Shown: positions 53,536 to 63,735, numbered from the stretch's first letter. The stretch is 64,000 nt of DNA from Lichenostomus cassidix (GCA_008360975.2 CM039196.1:12628263-12692262); one strand, 5' to 3'. A program made the numbers and translations. Notes: a model not told the origin generated them from the letters alone.

Positions 53536-55176
53536 ATCCTGTTTTTGGTGCACGATGTTCTTCTCCTGTAAATGTGTTCCTGAGGTCCCTTCAAGAGGAT
53601 CAGTCATATTATCACTTCCATTCTGTCGGGGGTTCTGTCCACAAGAGACTGGGGCAGTGTTGTACCTAGATGAGCCTCCTGACGTGGATGTTTCTGTTTT
53701 CAATTCACGTACCCGGGCTGCTAAGGAGGAGGTGGGTTTCCTATCCCACTTTCTCATGTCTTCCCCACGCTCCTGAAGGAAAAACCAGAGGTCACGTCGT
53801 GGAGTTTGTTTTCTTTCCCTGGCTGGAGTACGTCTGCTCCTGATGGCAGAGACTCGGGTTGGTTTTGGTGTGGCATGGAAAAATCTTTCTGTGAGCTCTT
53901 TCCTTAGTTTCTGATGGCTCTCTTCAATCAATCTCCGGACTTGCTCGGCCAGGTTTGTTTCTACCGATGAGACCTGGGTGCGTAGTGGGGCAGTGACAGT
54001 GTCCTCATAAATTCTCAGTTTGTTTGCTAACACGCCCACCTGGTCCTCGCCTTCCCTCCACTGCAGTGTTGCCAGGTAACGAGAGTATATCTCTGGTCCG
54101 AGCCGCGCGAATCTTAGCCACATTTGTGAAGTGCACCGGACATTATCTGGGCTCTTGGGGAATCTCTCGTTGTCTGAGAAAATGATCTCTAGCACGGCCA
54201 ATTCCCTCAGGCATCGGATACCTGGTTCTATTGTGTTCCATTTCCTTTGGTGCATCTGGAGGTCTTCTTTGCAGAGGTATCTGTCCCGTACACTCAGCAG
54301 CAATCGCCGCCAGAGGCTGAGAGTTTCCTGGGTTTTCCCAATCCCCTGGTCAATGACCACATCCTGAGACAGGGATCCCAGTTGTCTGGCCTCACTTCCA
54401 TCCAGAATAGTGTCATTAGCTGCGGCGTCCCAGATACGGAGCAGCCAGGTCAAGATGGACTCATTCGCCTGCCGGGTGAATTCCCTCCGAAGGTCACGCA
54501 GCTCCCCCAGGGATAGAGAGCGAGTGATGATCTCTGGCTCTGTCTCTTCTGCTTGGTGAGATGGTCCTGCCGCATCCTCATCAGTCGCTGTGCGGACTGA
54601 CTTGCTCTTGGATTTCTTTTTCTGGACGGGGGCAACCGCTACTGGCTTTGGCTGTTCTGATTCGGCAATGGTCTGTGTTGAGACATTGACTGCTCCTTTG
54701 GTTCTTTTACTCTTGCCTGCTGACTTGCTTCGTTTCTCCTCCTCAAGAAGACAAAGTATTGTTCTGTTCTTCAGCATGAGGTAAACGGTGCTGGTCAAAG
54801 AAAACAGAACTAACAAAAAGATTATGCCATCCCTAGCATCCAGAGAGAACTCAATATTGTCAAAAATGGCTGTGCCTGACCTGAAAGGCTGGAAGAAACC
54901 GCTCTCTCCTCCTAGCCCCAGAGGGTGGGTGCGATTGCTGAGGAGGTCCCAGACGAAGCAGCTCAGGTTAGGCCAGGCAGACAAAGTCGAATATATATAA
55001 CGAATGGTGTTCATCGCCTCACAGGTAACCATGCCATAGGCATAATAAACCAATAGAGCAATTCTCATGCCGTTCCCTGGTCGCAACAGGAGCAATACAA
55101 CGGGCAGATAGTATCCCATTTGAGGAAAAATATAGAGAGCGAGATACAGTACCCATATAGATAAGCTGAGCATCAT
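53533..55176 (-). CDS. gag: Retroviral Gag with hydrophobic N-terminal domain
   Basis: 547 codons, ending in TAG. The start at 55176 is the first ATG downstream of the predicted transcription start and has the strong context CACCATG; a second ATG follows at once. Residues 3-31 (two hydrophobic runs split by a proline), about 39-50 and about 118-135 look like membrane segments, with NLS and NRT sequons between or after them. A lysine-rich linker (about 145-195) follows. Residues about 220-430 are helical and likely form the capsid region (LGELRDLRREF onward). The C-terminus is basic (RSRRTPARERKQTPRR) and lacks any CCHC zinc knuckle, as in spumaviruses and ERV-L. There is no glycine at position 2, so no N-myristoylation. 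The hydrophobic part could target Gag to the ER or other membranes, as known for intracisternal particle elements. The capsid assignment rests on position and helix pattern, not on a motif match. Confidence 0.88.
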   Translation of the reverse strand: MMLSLSIWVLYLALYIFPQMGYYLPVVLLLLRPGNGMRIALLVYYAYGMVTCEAMNTIRYIYSTLSAWPNLSCFVWDLLSNRTHPLGLGGESGFFQPFRSGTAIFDNIEFSLDARDGIIFLLVLFSLTSTVYLMLKNRTILCLLEEEKRSKSAGKSKRTKGAVNVSTQTIAESEQPKPVAVAPVQKKKSKSKSVRTATDEDAAGPSHQAEETEPEIITRSLSLGELRDLRREFTRQANESILTWLLRIWDAAANDTILDGSEARQLGSLSQDVVIDQGIGKTQETLSLWRRLLLSVRDRYLCKEDLQMHQRKWNTIEPGIRCLRELAVLEIIFSDNERFPKSPDNVRCTSQMWLRFARLGPEIYSRYLATLQWREGEDQVGVLANKLRIYEDTVTAPLRTQVSSVETNLAEQVRRLIEESHQKLRKELTERFFHATPKPTRVSAIRSRRTPARERKQTPRRDLWFFLQERGEDMRKWDRKPTSSLAARVRELKTETSTSGGSSRYNTAPVSCGQNPRQNGSDNMTDPLEGTSGTHLQEKNIVHQKQD

Positions 55177-55208
55177 GGTGATAGGATTTCTGAGTTTCCC
55201 CTGGTCGT

Positions 55209-55226
55209 GCCCCACGTTGGGCGCCA
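55209..55226 (-). other. Primer binding site, tRNA-Lys1,2 type
   Basis: On the minus strand TGGCGCCCAACGTGGGGC is an 18-base match to the primer site used with tRNA-Lys1,2 by several retroviruses (for example visna and foamy viruses). It lies 5 nt after the likely LTR end. ERV-L elements of mammals are named for a leucine primer, so this differs from them. Confidence 0.9.
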
Positions 55227-55490
55227 AAATATGTGTTGGTTTGAAAACAAACCAGTGGGAGATCACAAGTCAAGATTGAAATTAAAAATAAGTGAAATAA
55301 TACAAAGAAAAGCACTGACAAAGTCAGATACAACCTAACACCCTGTTAGGGTGGTAGTAGCAGTCCAACTGAAGTAGTCCAGTTGAAGCGGTGATCCTGT
55401 GAAGGTCTAGTCTCCAGCTGAAGATCCAGTAGTAGCTCTCGTCCTCTGGGAACCCAGTAGACAGGGCTCGCTCAGGCAGTTCCAGGGCCA

Positions 55491-55500
55491 GGTTATATCC
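55491..55500 (-). promoter_or_regulatory. TATA box of the 5' LTR
   Basis: GGATATAACC on the minus strand. Transcription would start about 25-30 bp further, near 55470, so U3 is about 280 bp and R plus U5 about 240 bp. No ATG occurs between that point and the gag start. Confidence 0.6.
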
Positions 55501-55516
55501 AGGTGGGAACACCTGG
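55499..55516 (-). promoter_or_regulatory. E-box palindrome next to the TATA box
   Basis: CCAGGTG, a 4-nt centre and CACCTGG form a perfect inverted repeat that touches the TATA box. Each arm holds CAGGTG/CACCTG, the E-box bound by basic helix-loop-helix and ZEB/Snail zinc-finger factors. It is fully conserved in both LTRs. Confidence 0.55.
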
Positions 55517-55585
55517 CTCCTCCCTCCTCGGCAGAGCATCTCACAATGGGATGAGATAAGTCCATGGGTCACACGGTGGGTCCCT

Positions 55586-55698
55586 GATGGCCCAGTGCCT
55601 GTCATGCGGGGTGGGTCGTTAGCAGCTGGTAACAGCTCACGGATGGCCCATTGTCTGTCATCCGGAGTGGGTCATTAGCAGGTGATGGCAGCTAACGG
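55586..55698 (-). repeat. U3 tandem repeat, two 56-bp units
   Basis: Units start at 55586 and 55642 (GATGGCCC in both) and share CTGTCAT, GTGGGTC and TTAGCAG-type words. Such U3 duplications often act as enhancers in retroviruses. Here both units are full length. Confidence 0.85.
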
Positions 55699-55753
55699 CC
55701 CACAGCTGGTGGTAATAGAATACTTAACTACATCTATATTGCAACCTAGGACA

Positions 55754-57847
55754 CAGGCAGCTGTGAACATCAGCCTGGCTGCTCTGGGGTCACCCCAAAC
55801 CTGCCTGAGTTCATCCCTGCAGCTGGACTAGGAGATGGGAAAAAGCCCAGATTGCTGTGAATTCCCATTGTCCAAGGGCTCCAGGTGGGAATGCCGTGGC
55901 ACATCCCACAGGAGAGGTGGTGCCCAGGAGCTCTCAATCCCATTTTCAGGCAGGTTTTGCTCCCAGTCCATCTCCAGTCCCAAGTGTAAATCCTGTCAGG
56001 GAAATGAGAGTTGCTGGGTGAGTTATAAGCCTCCTGAAGCACGGCCTGGGCATGTGGAATCTTGTTCCTAAACAGCAGCACTTCCACATTTAATCAGAAA
56101 AGGATACAAGGATCCACATGCCCAAGGCATAAATCAAGGAGCTGTGGCAGGAGCTGCTTTGGGGGGACTGGATGCAGGGCTTGGAGGCTGGAAAAGCCCA
56201 GGGAGGGCCTTGGGAGTGTCCACATCCCTGCTCACAGGGAATCCAACTGCTCCAGCAAAACACCTGCCAGAGAAGTGCAAATGTATATCCAGCCTCAGCC
56301 TGGTCCCTGGGGATAGAAGGAATTGGATAGACATTGAAAGGTGATGGAATAACCCCAAAGGCTGAGGTCTGGCCAGGGTTTCTGACTGAGGAATGTCTGA
56401 GATGTTCAGGGCCATCTGCTCTCCCTGGCTGGGCAAAGCCTTATCCTCCAGCAGGAACGGAGTTAATGATGGATCATGTGGCACTGGAAGCGACAGAAAT
56501 CCATGGATATGAGTAGGAAAATGTGGCATGGAGTTGTTGGAAGTCCATGTCTGGAAATGCAGAGTAACTGGGCTTGCCAGCCTGGAGAAGAACTCTGGGA
56601 ACATCAGGATGTGTTTATGGGAAAAACTGGAAGAACTGAGCACTTCTTATGGTTCAGAGAACTGTTTAACAAAAAGAGTGGCTGTAGGTGAAGAAAGGAA
56701 TTTTGGGGAACAAACAGGGAGTGGACTTAGTTGAAAAAAGGAATTTTGGGGAATGAAGGTGTAGCAGAGATCCAGCAGTGGAGGCTTGCACACATCCCTA
56801 ACTGGGGAGTAATGGAACTTCCACCTTGTTGGGATCTCCTGTTAATTTGCTGAACCCCAAAAATTTCCAGGCAATAGCTGGGCCCTAAGCTTTGCCTGGG
56901 AAGCATTGGGAGGAAAGCAGCCCCTTCCCTTCTGAAGTCTCACCCCACAGCGTTTGGATTCTCTGGGAATTCATTATTAAAGCACTTTGGATGCTTCTGA
57001 GCCTTCCCCACAGGGCTGAGGAGCAGTGAGGTCCTCCTGGCCCTTCCCAGCCATCTGGAAGTCTCGTTTTAGTGCCAGGGAATTCTGTTTGGAGCCCAAC
57101 ATGGCTGGATGTGCTCTGCTCCTGCTTTTCCTGCCAGCAGCTCCTGTCCAAGGCTGACAATCTGTAAATTAATCCCAGCACAGTGGGGGCAGGAGAGGAG
57201 GGACCTTGGGATGGTTTTCATGCCTCCACCCCGAGCTCAGGACCTCAGAGAGCTCCCAGTCCTGCTCTGCTCCAGGCTGGGTGCTGCTGTTGTGTCAGGG
57301 AGCAGCAGGGGAGGATTTGCTGAGCCTTAGCTCTGCTCAGACCCAGCGACGCTCCCGATAACTCCCTAATCCCCCAGATAAGAGCCCTGCGAGCAGCTTG
57401 CCAGCCTTTAGGATGGAGTGTGTGCAGGGATTTGTGGGATTCCTGCAAACAGGGAAATCAGACGTTTTGTCACCAGTTTTTGTGTCACTACAGCAATTAG
57501 CTGATTTCAAACAGCATCGACCACATCAGCGGGAAAGGTGCTACAATAAATTAAAAACAAGATCAGATGAGGCAGATTTTTAATGAAACTTTGCTTCCAT
57601 CACTTCAAATGAGAGAAATGGAGTTATGAAATGTGGGGGTTTGGGTTTTTTTCCTATCAGAGTTGTTGTTTTGGTTGCAGTTTGGTGGTGGTGAGGGTGA
57701 GGAGGAGAAAAAAGAGACTCTGGGAAAACCTTTGGAAAGAAGGTTTTGGGGAACGAATGTCTGACATGAATAATTACTGAAAAGAGACAGCTCTGGATGT
57801 CAGGGTTCATCCTGGAAATGCTTTCAGGGCTGAACAATATCCCAGAA
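55754..57847. other. Non-coding DNA right of the provirus
   Basis: Unique-looking sequence starting CAGGCAGCTG. No gene is supported; short open frames occur on both strands without recognisable domains. Confidence 0.5.
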
Positions 57848-58000
57848 TGACAATATCCCAGAATCCTAGAAGGGTTTGTGTTAGAAAGGACCTTAAATCT
57901 CCTCATGTTCCACCCCAGCCATGGCAGGGACACCTCCCACTGTCCCAGATGTGCTCCCAGCCCTGTCCAGCCTGGCCTTGGACACTGCCAGGGAGACTCA
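57848..58000 (-). mobile_element. CR1 LINE 3' fragment
   Basis: The plus strand reads CAGAATCCTAGAAGGGTTTG, CCACCCCAGCCATGGCAGGG and CCAGCCTGGCCTTGGACACT: reverse complement of the GCTGTGGCTGCCCC subfamily, truncated. Confidence 0.85.
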
Positions 58001-58587
58001 GGGTTGGCTCTGGGCTCTGCCCTCCCCTCCCCTCTGCCCTGCACCCAGGCACCCTCTGGCTCACTGAAATTCTGTGTCACACCCTTGAAGGTCTCACCTC
58101 TCATCTGCTCCAGCCATACCACTCTGGGTTATTTTTATGCAGTTGAGTTTTTGATTGCATTGGATCTTTTCAATCCCAGTTCCTTGGATATCATGGTCTG
58201 AGCTTTCTCTGCCTCAGACCTTTGCTGTGCCACCATTCTGCCTTTTAATTCCTAGGACTTAACCACTCCCCAAAACCCTTCATTTCCCTGCCTGACAACC
58301 CCCCCAGAGCTGCTTCTTTCCCACCTGGAATGGCACTGGAAGGTTCCTGATGCAATTAAACCCATTCAGCACCTCCAGAGAGCATCAGGGGATGAAGAAC
58401 AGCTTTGTTCAACTCTACTTTCCCCTTACAGTCAATTAGGTGATTTTATAGGATCTAAAATAGGATTTAAAGGTAAGAAAAGAAAGTTAAATATGTGCAA
58501 GACCTCACTGACCTAAACCTGTAGCTCCTAAAGGATGTGGTTTAACGAGACAATGATGGAGCAAAACCAGATAAGCCAGTCAGCAAA
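58001..58587. other. Non-coding DNA, no feature seen
   Basis: Unique-looking sequence, AT-rich toward the right. Nothing is recognisable. Confidence 0.45.
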
Positions 58588-58750
58588 TCTTCATGGAATC
58601 ATTAGGGTTGGAAAAGCCCTCTAAGGTCAAGTCAAACCATTAATCCAGCACTGCCAGGTCCACCCCTAACCCATGACCACAACACCACATCTCCACATTT
58701 TTTTAACACTTCCAGGGCTGGCAATTCCACCCTGTGCAGCATGTGCCAAA
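58588..58750 (-). mobile_element. Older CR1 LINE fragment
   Basis: CATGGAATCATTAGGGTTGG, then AAAGCCCTCTAAGGTCAAGT and CACTTCCAGGGCTGGCAATT, is the reverse-complement 3' region of the older CR1 family also seen at 29.8 and 34.4 kb. Confidence 0.8.
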
Positions 58751-58834
58751 TGGCAGCAGGATATTCTTCATGGCAGGAGCTTCATGGCAGGAGCCTTTGC
58801 AAATAGTCCTGGGGGTAGTTTTAGGTGCAACAAA

Positions 58835-59275
58835 ATCAGGAAGAGCTGAAGCTGTTGGAGAGAGACCAAAGGAAGAGGGTGAAGGGTCTGGAGGGGCCAT
58901 GGGAGGAGCAGCTGAGGGGTCTTGGAATGTTCAGCTGGAGGAGACTGAGGTCAGACCTCACCTCAGCTCCTCCTGAGGACAGCTCTGATCTCTGCTCCCT
59001 GGGACAGGACAGCACCCAGGAACAGCTGGAGCTGGGCCAGGGCAGGGTCAGGCTGGAGATCAGGAAAGGTTCTTCTCCCAGAGGGTGCTGGGCACTGCCC
59101 AGGCTCCCCAGGGAATGGGCACAGCCTGAGGCTGCCAGAGCTCCAGGAGTGTTTGGACAGCACTGCCAGGGATGCACAGGGTGGCATTGTTGGGGTGTCT
59201 GGGCAGGGCAGGAGCTGCACTGGATGATCCTGTGGGTCTCTTCCAGCTCAGGATATTCCATGATTCTATAAAATA
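58835..59275 (+). mobile_element. CR1 LINE 3' copy, second subfamily, about 440 bp
   Basis: The most complete copy of this subfamily in sense orientation: GAAGCTGTTGGAGAGAGACC, TTCAGCTGGAGGAGACTGAG, GGAGTGTTTGGACAGCACTG, then GGATGATCCTGTGGGTCTCT and a CCATGATTCTAT tail. It faces the antisense copy of the same subfamily at 60.1 kb, making an inverted pair. Confidence 0.9.
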
Positions 59276-60057
59276 TTCTACAAATCCCGTTGGGTTTTTA
59301 CTCACTGAAGAACTCCTGGCTTTATCCCATTTTGCATTCCAGAAGCTGTGCCCAGGATGTTTGCAGAGGTGGCTCCAGCAGAGATCCCATGGAATCAGCA
59401 CTGCTGGGATGGAAAGGGAGAGACAAATGGCATTAGAGGCAGGAGTGCAGTAAGAGGATAGAGAGCTTGGAGAATTAGTTATTTGAGTCTTTTTAACCCA
59501 AATCTCCAGTTTAATAAAGCAAAGTCGTTCCACATGATGCTCATTAAAGTCCTGGAACAGAAGGTTTGGGCAGCCTGAGCTCTGCAGAGGCCACGACTCC
59601 CTAAATGCAGCAGTGAACACAGGAGGGTGGTGGAAGCAGGGCCTCCTGCTGGTGTGCACCTCCCCAGCACCCCTGCTCAGCACAGGGTGGGCATCAGTCA
59701 GCTCCTGACACCTTCACAGGCACAGGGCACTGGGGACAGGGGACAGCTGGCTGGGAGCAGCAATTTGTTCCCAGAGAGGATGGAGCAGGCAGGACCTGTG
59801 GGTCACTGTACACAACAAGCAGGAAGGGGCTGTTGAGGTGAGGGGTTGAGCTGAACCAAGTTCATCCTTGAAGGTTGGACTTGATGGTCCTGCAGGTCTT
59901 TTCCAGCTATAATCACTCTTTGATTCCATCATGAAACCTAATACCCCAGCTGGATTCATCCTGCTCTTGGGAGTCAGTCCTTGTTTGGAATTTTCTAAGT
60001 GATGGCCAGGAAACCCTTCCACCCACTCCCCTGAATTTGGGCACTCCTGGAATGTGT
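59276..60057. other. Non-coding DNA with one CR1 tail
   Basis: A CR1 tail lies at 59868-59932. No gene is supported. Confidence 0.5.
59868..59932 (+). mobile_element. CR1 LINE 3' tail, very short
   Basis: GGTTGGACTTGATGGTCCTG, then CAGGTCTTTTCCAGCTATAA and CACTCTTTGATTCC, is a sense CR1 terminus of an older type. Confidence 0.75.
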
Positions 60058-60535
60058 GGCACAGAATCATGGAGTCATGGAATATCCTGAAATAGAAGAG
60101 ACCCACAGGGACCATCCAGTCCAGCTCCTGGCCCTGCCCAGACAGCCCAACTGTCCCACCCTGTGCATCCCTGGCAGTGCTGTCCAAACACTCCTGGAGC
60201 TCTGGCAGCCTCAGGCTGTGCCCATTCCCTGGGGAGCCTGGGCAGTGCCCAGCACCCTCTGGGGGAAGAACCTTTCCTGATCTCCAGCCTGACCTGCCCT
60301 GGCACAGCTCCAGCCGTTCCTGTCCCTGTCCCAGGGAGCAGAGATCAGAGCTGCAGCCCCCACTGATCTCTGCTCTCAGCCTCCTCTGCTCCAGTTGAAC
60401 ATTCCAAGTGCCCTCAGCCACTCCTCATTCAGTTTCCCCTCCAAGCCATTCCCCATCCTCGTCACCTCCTTTGGGCTCCTTCCAACGGCTTTATTCCTTT
60501 TCTATGTTGTGGTGCCCAAAACTGCCCCCAGCACT
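60058..60535 (-). mobile_element. CR1 LINE 3' copy, second subfamily, about 480 bp
   Basis: Reverse complement. The plus strand runs from CACAGAATCATGGAGTCATG through GGACCATCCAGTCCAGCTCC and GAAGAACCTTTCCTGATCTC to TTTCTATGTTGTGGTGCCCA and CTGCCCCCAGCACTGGG. It reaches further 5' than the other copies of this group. Confidence 0.9.
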
Positions 60536-63189
60536 GGGATTCTGTTAAACAGAATAATGGAAATACAGTGCCACAATAGCATTGGAGTCTTCCATGAACT
60601 GTTCCCCATCTCCCCTAAAAAAATAGTGTGGAAAATCTCCAGGGAAGATTTTCTAGACTGGACCAGCACTAATCCTGTGCTTTTTGGCAGCTTGAAGCAA
60701 ACCACCTAATTCCTAGTGAGTGTGGAACAGCTTGGAAGGGAGGCTGCAGGGACTCAGAAATCCATCCCAAAGGTCTCCCTAATTCCCAGCTCTCCCACTT
60801 TCTCCAACATTGCTCTGTGGCAAAGTCCCCCCACCCCAGCCAGTGGCAGTGCTTGTGCCATGTCTGCCCCACTTCCCAAGTTCTCTGGCTCTTCCCAACC
60901 TGCTGAGGGAAATCCTGGTGTTTTCTTGGTGTTTTCCCAGTGTCCCCAGGCACTGCCCTCTCTCTCCAAGGGGTCACTGGCTGCTCTGGGCTTTGTGGGG
61001 CCTTGGCAGCTTTAATTTCCTGCAAGTTCAGGGTGAGGGGAGGGCTGGCTTTAGCCTTAGGAATAAAGAGCAAACCCAGAGCCTGTTGAATTAAAGGCTA
61101 AGCAGCAGCTTCTCTAATCACTCCGTGGATTCCCTGGGATCTTCCCTCATTTAGGGAGTGATTTTTCACTTTAACTCACTGCCTGCTGTCAATTAATCCC
61201 TCTCTGCCCAAGTCCTGTCAGCATCTGGGCCCAAAGTTCCTGGCACGGTGACTGTGAGACCTCCTAATCCCACATTTGCCAGCTGCTCCATCCCTGTGCT
61301 CTTTTGTGCATCCCAGTTATAACTTTAATCACTCCAAACTGCTCCTGCTGCCTGCTGGGATGTTTTGTTCCTTCCAGCCTGGTGCTCCTGGGGGAGGAGG
61401 GGTTTGGAGAGGGAGGCACTGACGCTGCCAGGAGGGGATATTCCAGTTTAGGAGTTTCCCTGGTGTGCAGGAGAACACCTCAGGTGACAGTGACACCTGG
61501 CTGGGGAGCAAGACTGGAATGGGGAGCTACAAAAATGTCATATGGCATCCTGAGCTGCAGCTCATCCTGTGGCCCAGGATTCCCAATCCACAATAAATTC
61601 AGGAAGAGCCCACAGTTTGGGGCTTGAGGAATTCTGGGCATCCAAAGGTCAGCAACAAGGAAGGCTCATGTAGGACTGCAGATCCAGAGCTCTGCATCCT
61701 GGAATGTACTGGAATAGGCTCTCATCCTCAGGATTAGGACAGAGCTTTCTTCAGCACGGCAGCACCACAGGCTGCCATGGAGAACCTGGCTTTCCAGAAT
61801 ATTCCAAGCTGGACATTCCTGGGGTAGTGTTTGTGGCTTGTGCTGTGAGAGAATTGAGCTGGAAGGTTGTAATTCCCCCTGCTGGTTCTGCCAGGGTCAG
61901 CACTGCCCTTCTCCCAGGATTCCTGCTCTCCTTTCCCTGCTTACAAAGGGCAGCTAGAATTTCCTTTGGCTGATAAGCAGGGAATTCCATCTCCTCTCTT
62001 TTCTCAGTAGCTGAGTCCTCCCAGGAAGCAGTGGAATAGAATTTATCCAGGGTTATGCTCATGGCAAAAAGCCTTTCCAGGGCCATTATCCCTTGGATGG
62101 CAGGAGAATGAGACATCCATGGGTATAAAAGTCTTGGTGGAGATGGTGGCAAACAGGAGACATCATCCTCAGAGCCAGGAATGGGATGCAGTTCTGGGGA
62201 CCATGGATTAAAATTGGGATAAGAAGGGTGTCTTGCAGCATTCCTGATTCCTGAGGGCAGCAGGGTTGGAAAATCCTGAAGGTCCTGACATTCTCCAGCT
62301 TCTGCTCCTTATGAGAATTCAATTTAAATGCTATAAAATCACATCCACCAGCTTGGATGTGGATCCAGGAGGGTTTGGAAGAGAAAAGAAGTTTATCTTC
62401 CCTGGACACCACTTGAAATGCATTCTGCTCTGTGGGGGAGCTGCAGTTTCCAGGGAATATCTGAGCCCAGGCAGCCTCTTTCACAGGGATGTGTCCTTAT
62501 CTTACCTGGAGCTACAGGGACTCAGGGAACTCTACACCAGGAACCTCCTACAAGGAATATGGACACTTCCACTCTCATTTCCTGCTCCCAAACTCAACCC
62601 TTTGCTTCAGTTTCTGGAAGAACTCAGCCCATAGGGATAAACCACTAGGGACAAACAAACAAATTCCTTTTCTCCCACTTTTCCAGTTCAGCTGTCTCTT
62701 GCTAGTGACATTCTCAGGGATGTGGACAATGAGGGAGTGGTTGGGGTTATTTGGGAAAAAGAAAAGCACCTCCTGTAGTATTGGAAAGCTCTTTAGCTCT
62801 TTGTCTCCCTTCTTGGCAGGTCAGATAAATGATTCAGCTTCTCCTGGGTGAGTTCCAGGAGTGCTGCCTCAGCAGAGCCCTCCAGGTGCTGGGAATTCCC
62901 ATCCTGGAGGGAAGGGCTGGAGTGGCCACAGCCAGGTCCTGTCTCCAGCAGCTCCATTAGGTGAGCCAAGTCAATCCAAAAGCTGCAGGAGATCGATGCT
63001 CCTGGCAGGGAGGCCTTGCAGGGGAAGTGGCTCCAGTTCTGCACATGATCCATCATTCCTGAGTGACGGGATTGGGAGGAACTCTGGGAGCTCTGTGTCC
63101 TCCCATGGACAATGGGCAGCAGGTCCTGCCTGGGAGCACTGAGAGGGAATCACAGCCAAGATTCCCAGCTCTGGCTCTTCTTTGTCCCA
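60536..63189. other. Non-coding DNA, no gene seen
   Basis: Unique-looking sequence. I looked for domains in the frames of up to about 135 codons on both strands and recognise none. Confidence 0.45.
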
Positions 63190-63735
63190 GCCCAGGGGTG
63201 GCAGCAGGAGCAGGGCAGTGCCTGTCCCCTGAGCTGGCACTGCTGGGGCACCTCAGTGCTGGGGGAGCTCTGGGACCCTCCTGACAAGAGAGACCTGCAG
63301 GGGCTGGAGGTGTCCAGGGAAGGGAACAGAGCTGGGAAGGGGCTGGAGCCCCAGGGGAGGCTGAGGGAGCTGGGAAAGGAGCTCAGCCTGGAGCAAAGGA
63401 GGCTCAGGGGGACCTTGTGGCTCTGCACAACTGCTGACAGGAAGGGACAGCCAGGGGGGTCAGGCTGTGCTCCAGGGAACAGGGAGAGGAGGAGAGGGAA
63501 CAGTCTCAGGCTGGGCCAGGGGAGGTCAGGTTGGATAATGGGAAAATTCCTTCTGGAAAGGGTGGTGAGACACTGGAACAGCTGCCCAGGGCAGTGGTGG
63601 TGTCCCCATCCCTGGAGGTGTTAAAAAAAATAGGGAAATGTGGCCCTTTGGGATGTGCTTCAGTGGGTGTGGTGACATTTGGTCAAAGGTTGGACTGGAT
63701 GATCCTCCAACCTTATCAATTCCATGATTTTGGCA
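63190..63735 (+). mobile_element. CR1 LINE 3' copy, about 545 bp
   Basis: Begins at CCCAGGGGTGGCAGCAGGAG and runs through GGCTGAGGGAGCTGGGAAAG and GTGAGACACTGGAACAGCTG to GGTTGGACTGGATGATCCTC and CAATTCCATGATTTT. Its first 328 bp are about 98% identical to the copy at 44.6 kb, but the 3' parts differ strongly. It covers the degraded end of CR1 ORF2 and the 3' UTR. Confidence 0.9.

Larger units (their letters stand above)
49948..55753 (-). mobile_element. Env-less class III-like endogenous retrovirus
   Basis: On the minus strand the parts run 5' LTR (55753-55232), lysine-type primer site (55226-55209), gag (55176-53533), an in-frame amber codon, pol (53532-50407), polypurine tract (50327-50315) and 3' LTR (50314 into the gap). 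The proviral order is complete, but there is no env: only 79 bp separate the pol stop from the polypurine tract. The reverse transcriptase resembles the ERV-L/spuma-related class. Mammalian ERV-L elements carry a dUTPase after integrase; none is present here. Gag and pol are open throughout and the LTRs are about 98% identical, so the copy is young and may be coding-competent. Right flank is CAGGCAGCTG; the left flank is hidden in the gap, so the target-site duplication cannot be checked. Confidence 0.95.
55232..55753 (-). repeat. 5' LTR, complete, about 522 bp
   Basis: On the minus strand it starts TGTCCTAGG and ends about CCAACACA, so it has TG...CA ends. The inner border is inferred because the matching end of the 3' LTR is in the gap. 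It holds a 56-bp U3 tandem repeat, an E-box palindrome and a TATA box. I find no canonical AATAAA between the TATA box and the LTR end. Confidence 0.92.

Noticed and set aside
55177..55266. Extending gag upstream to 55266
   Set aside because: The codon at 55266 is GTG, and the frame there runs back through the primer site into U5; the first ATG, in good context, is at 55176.
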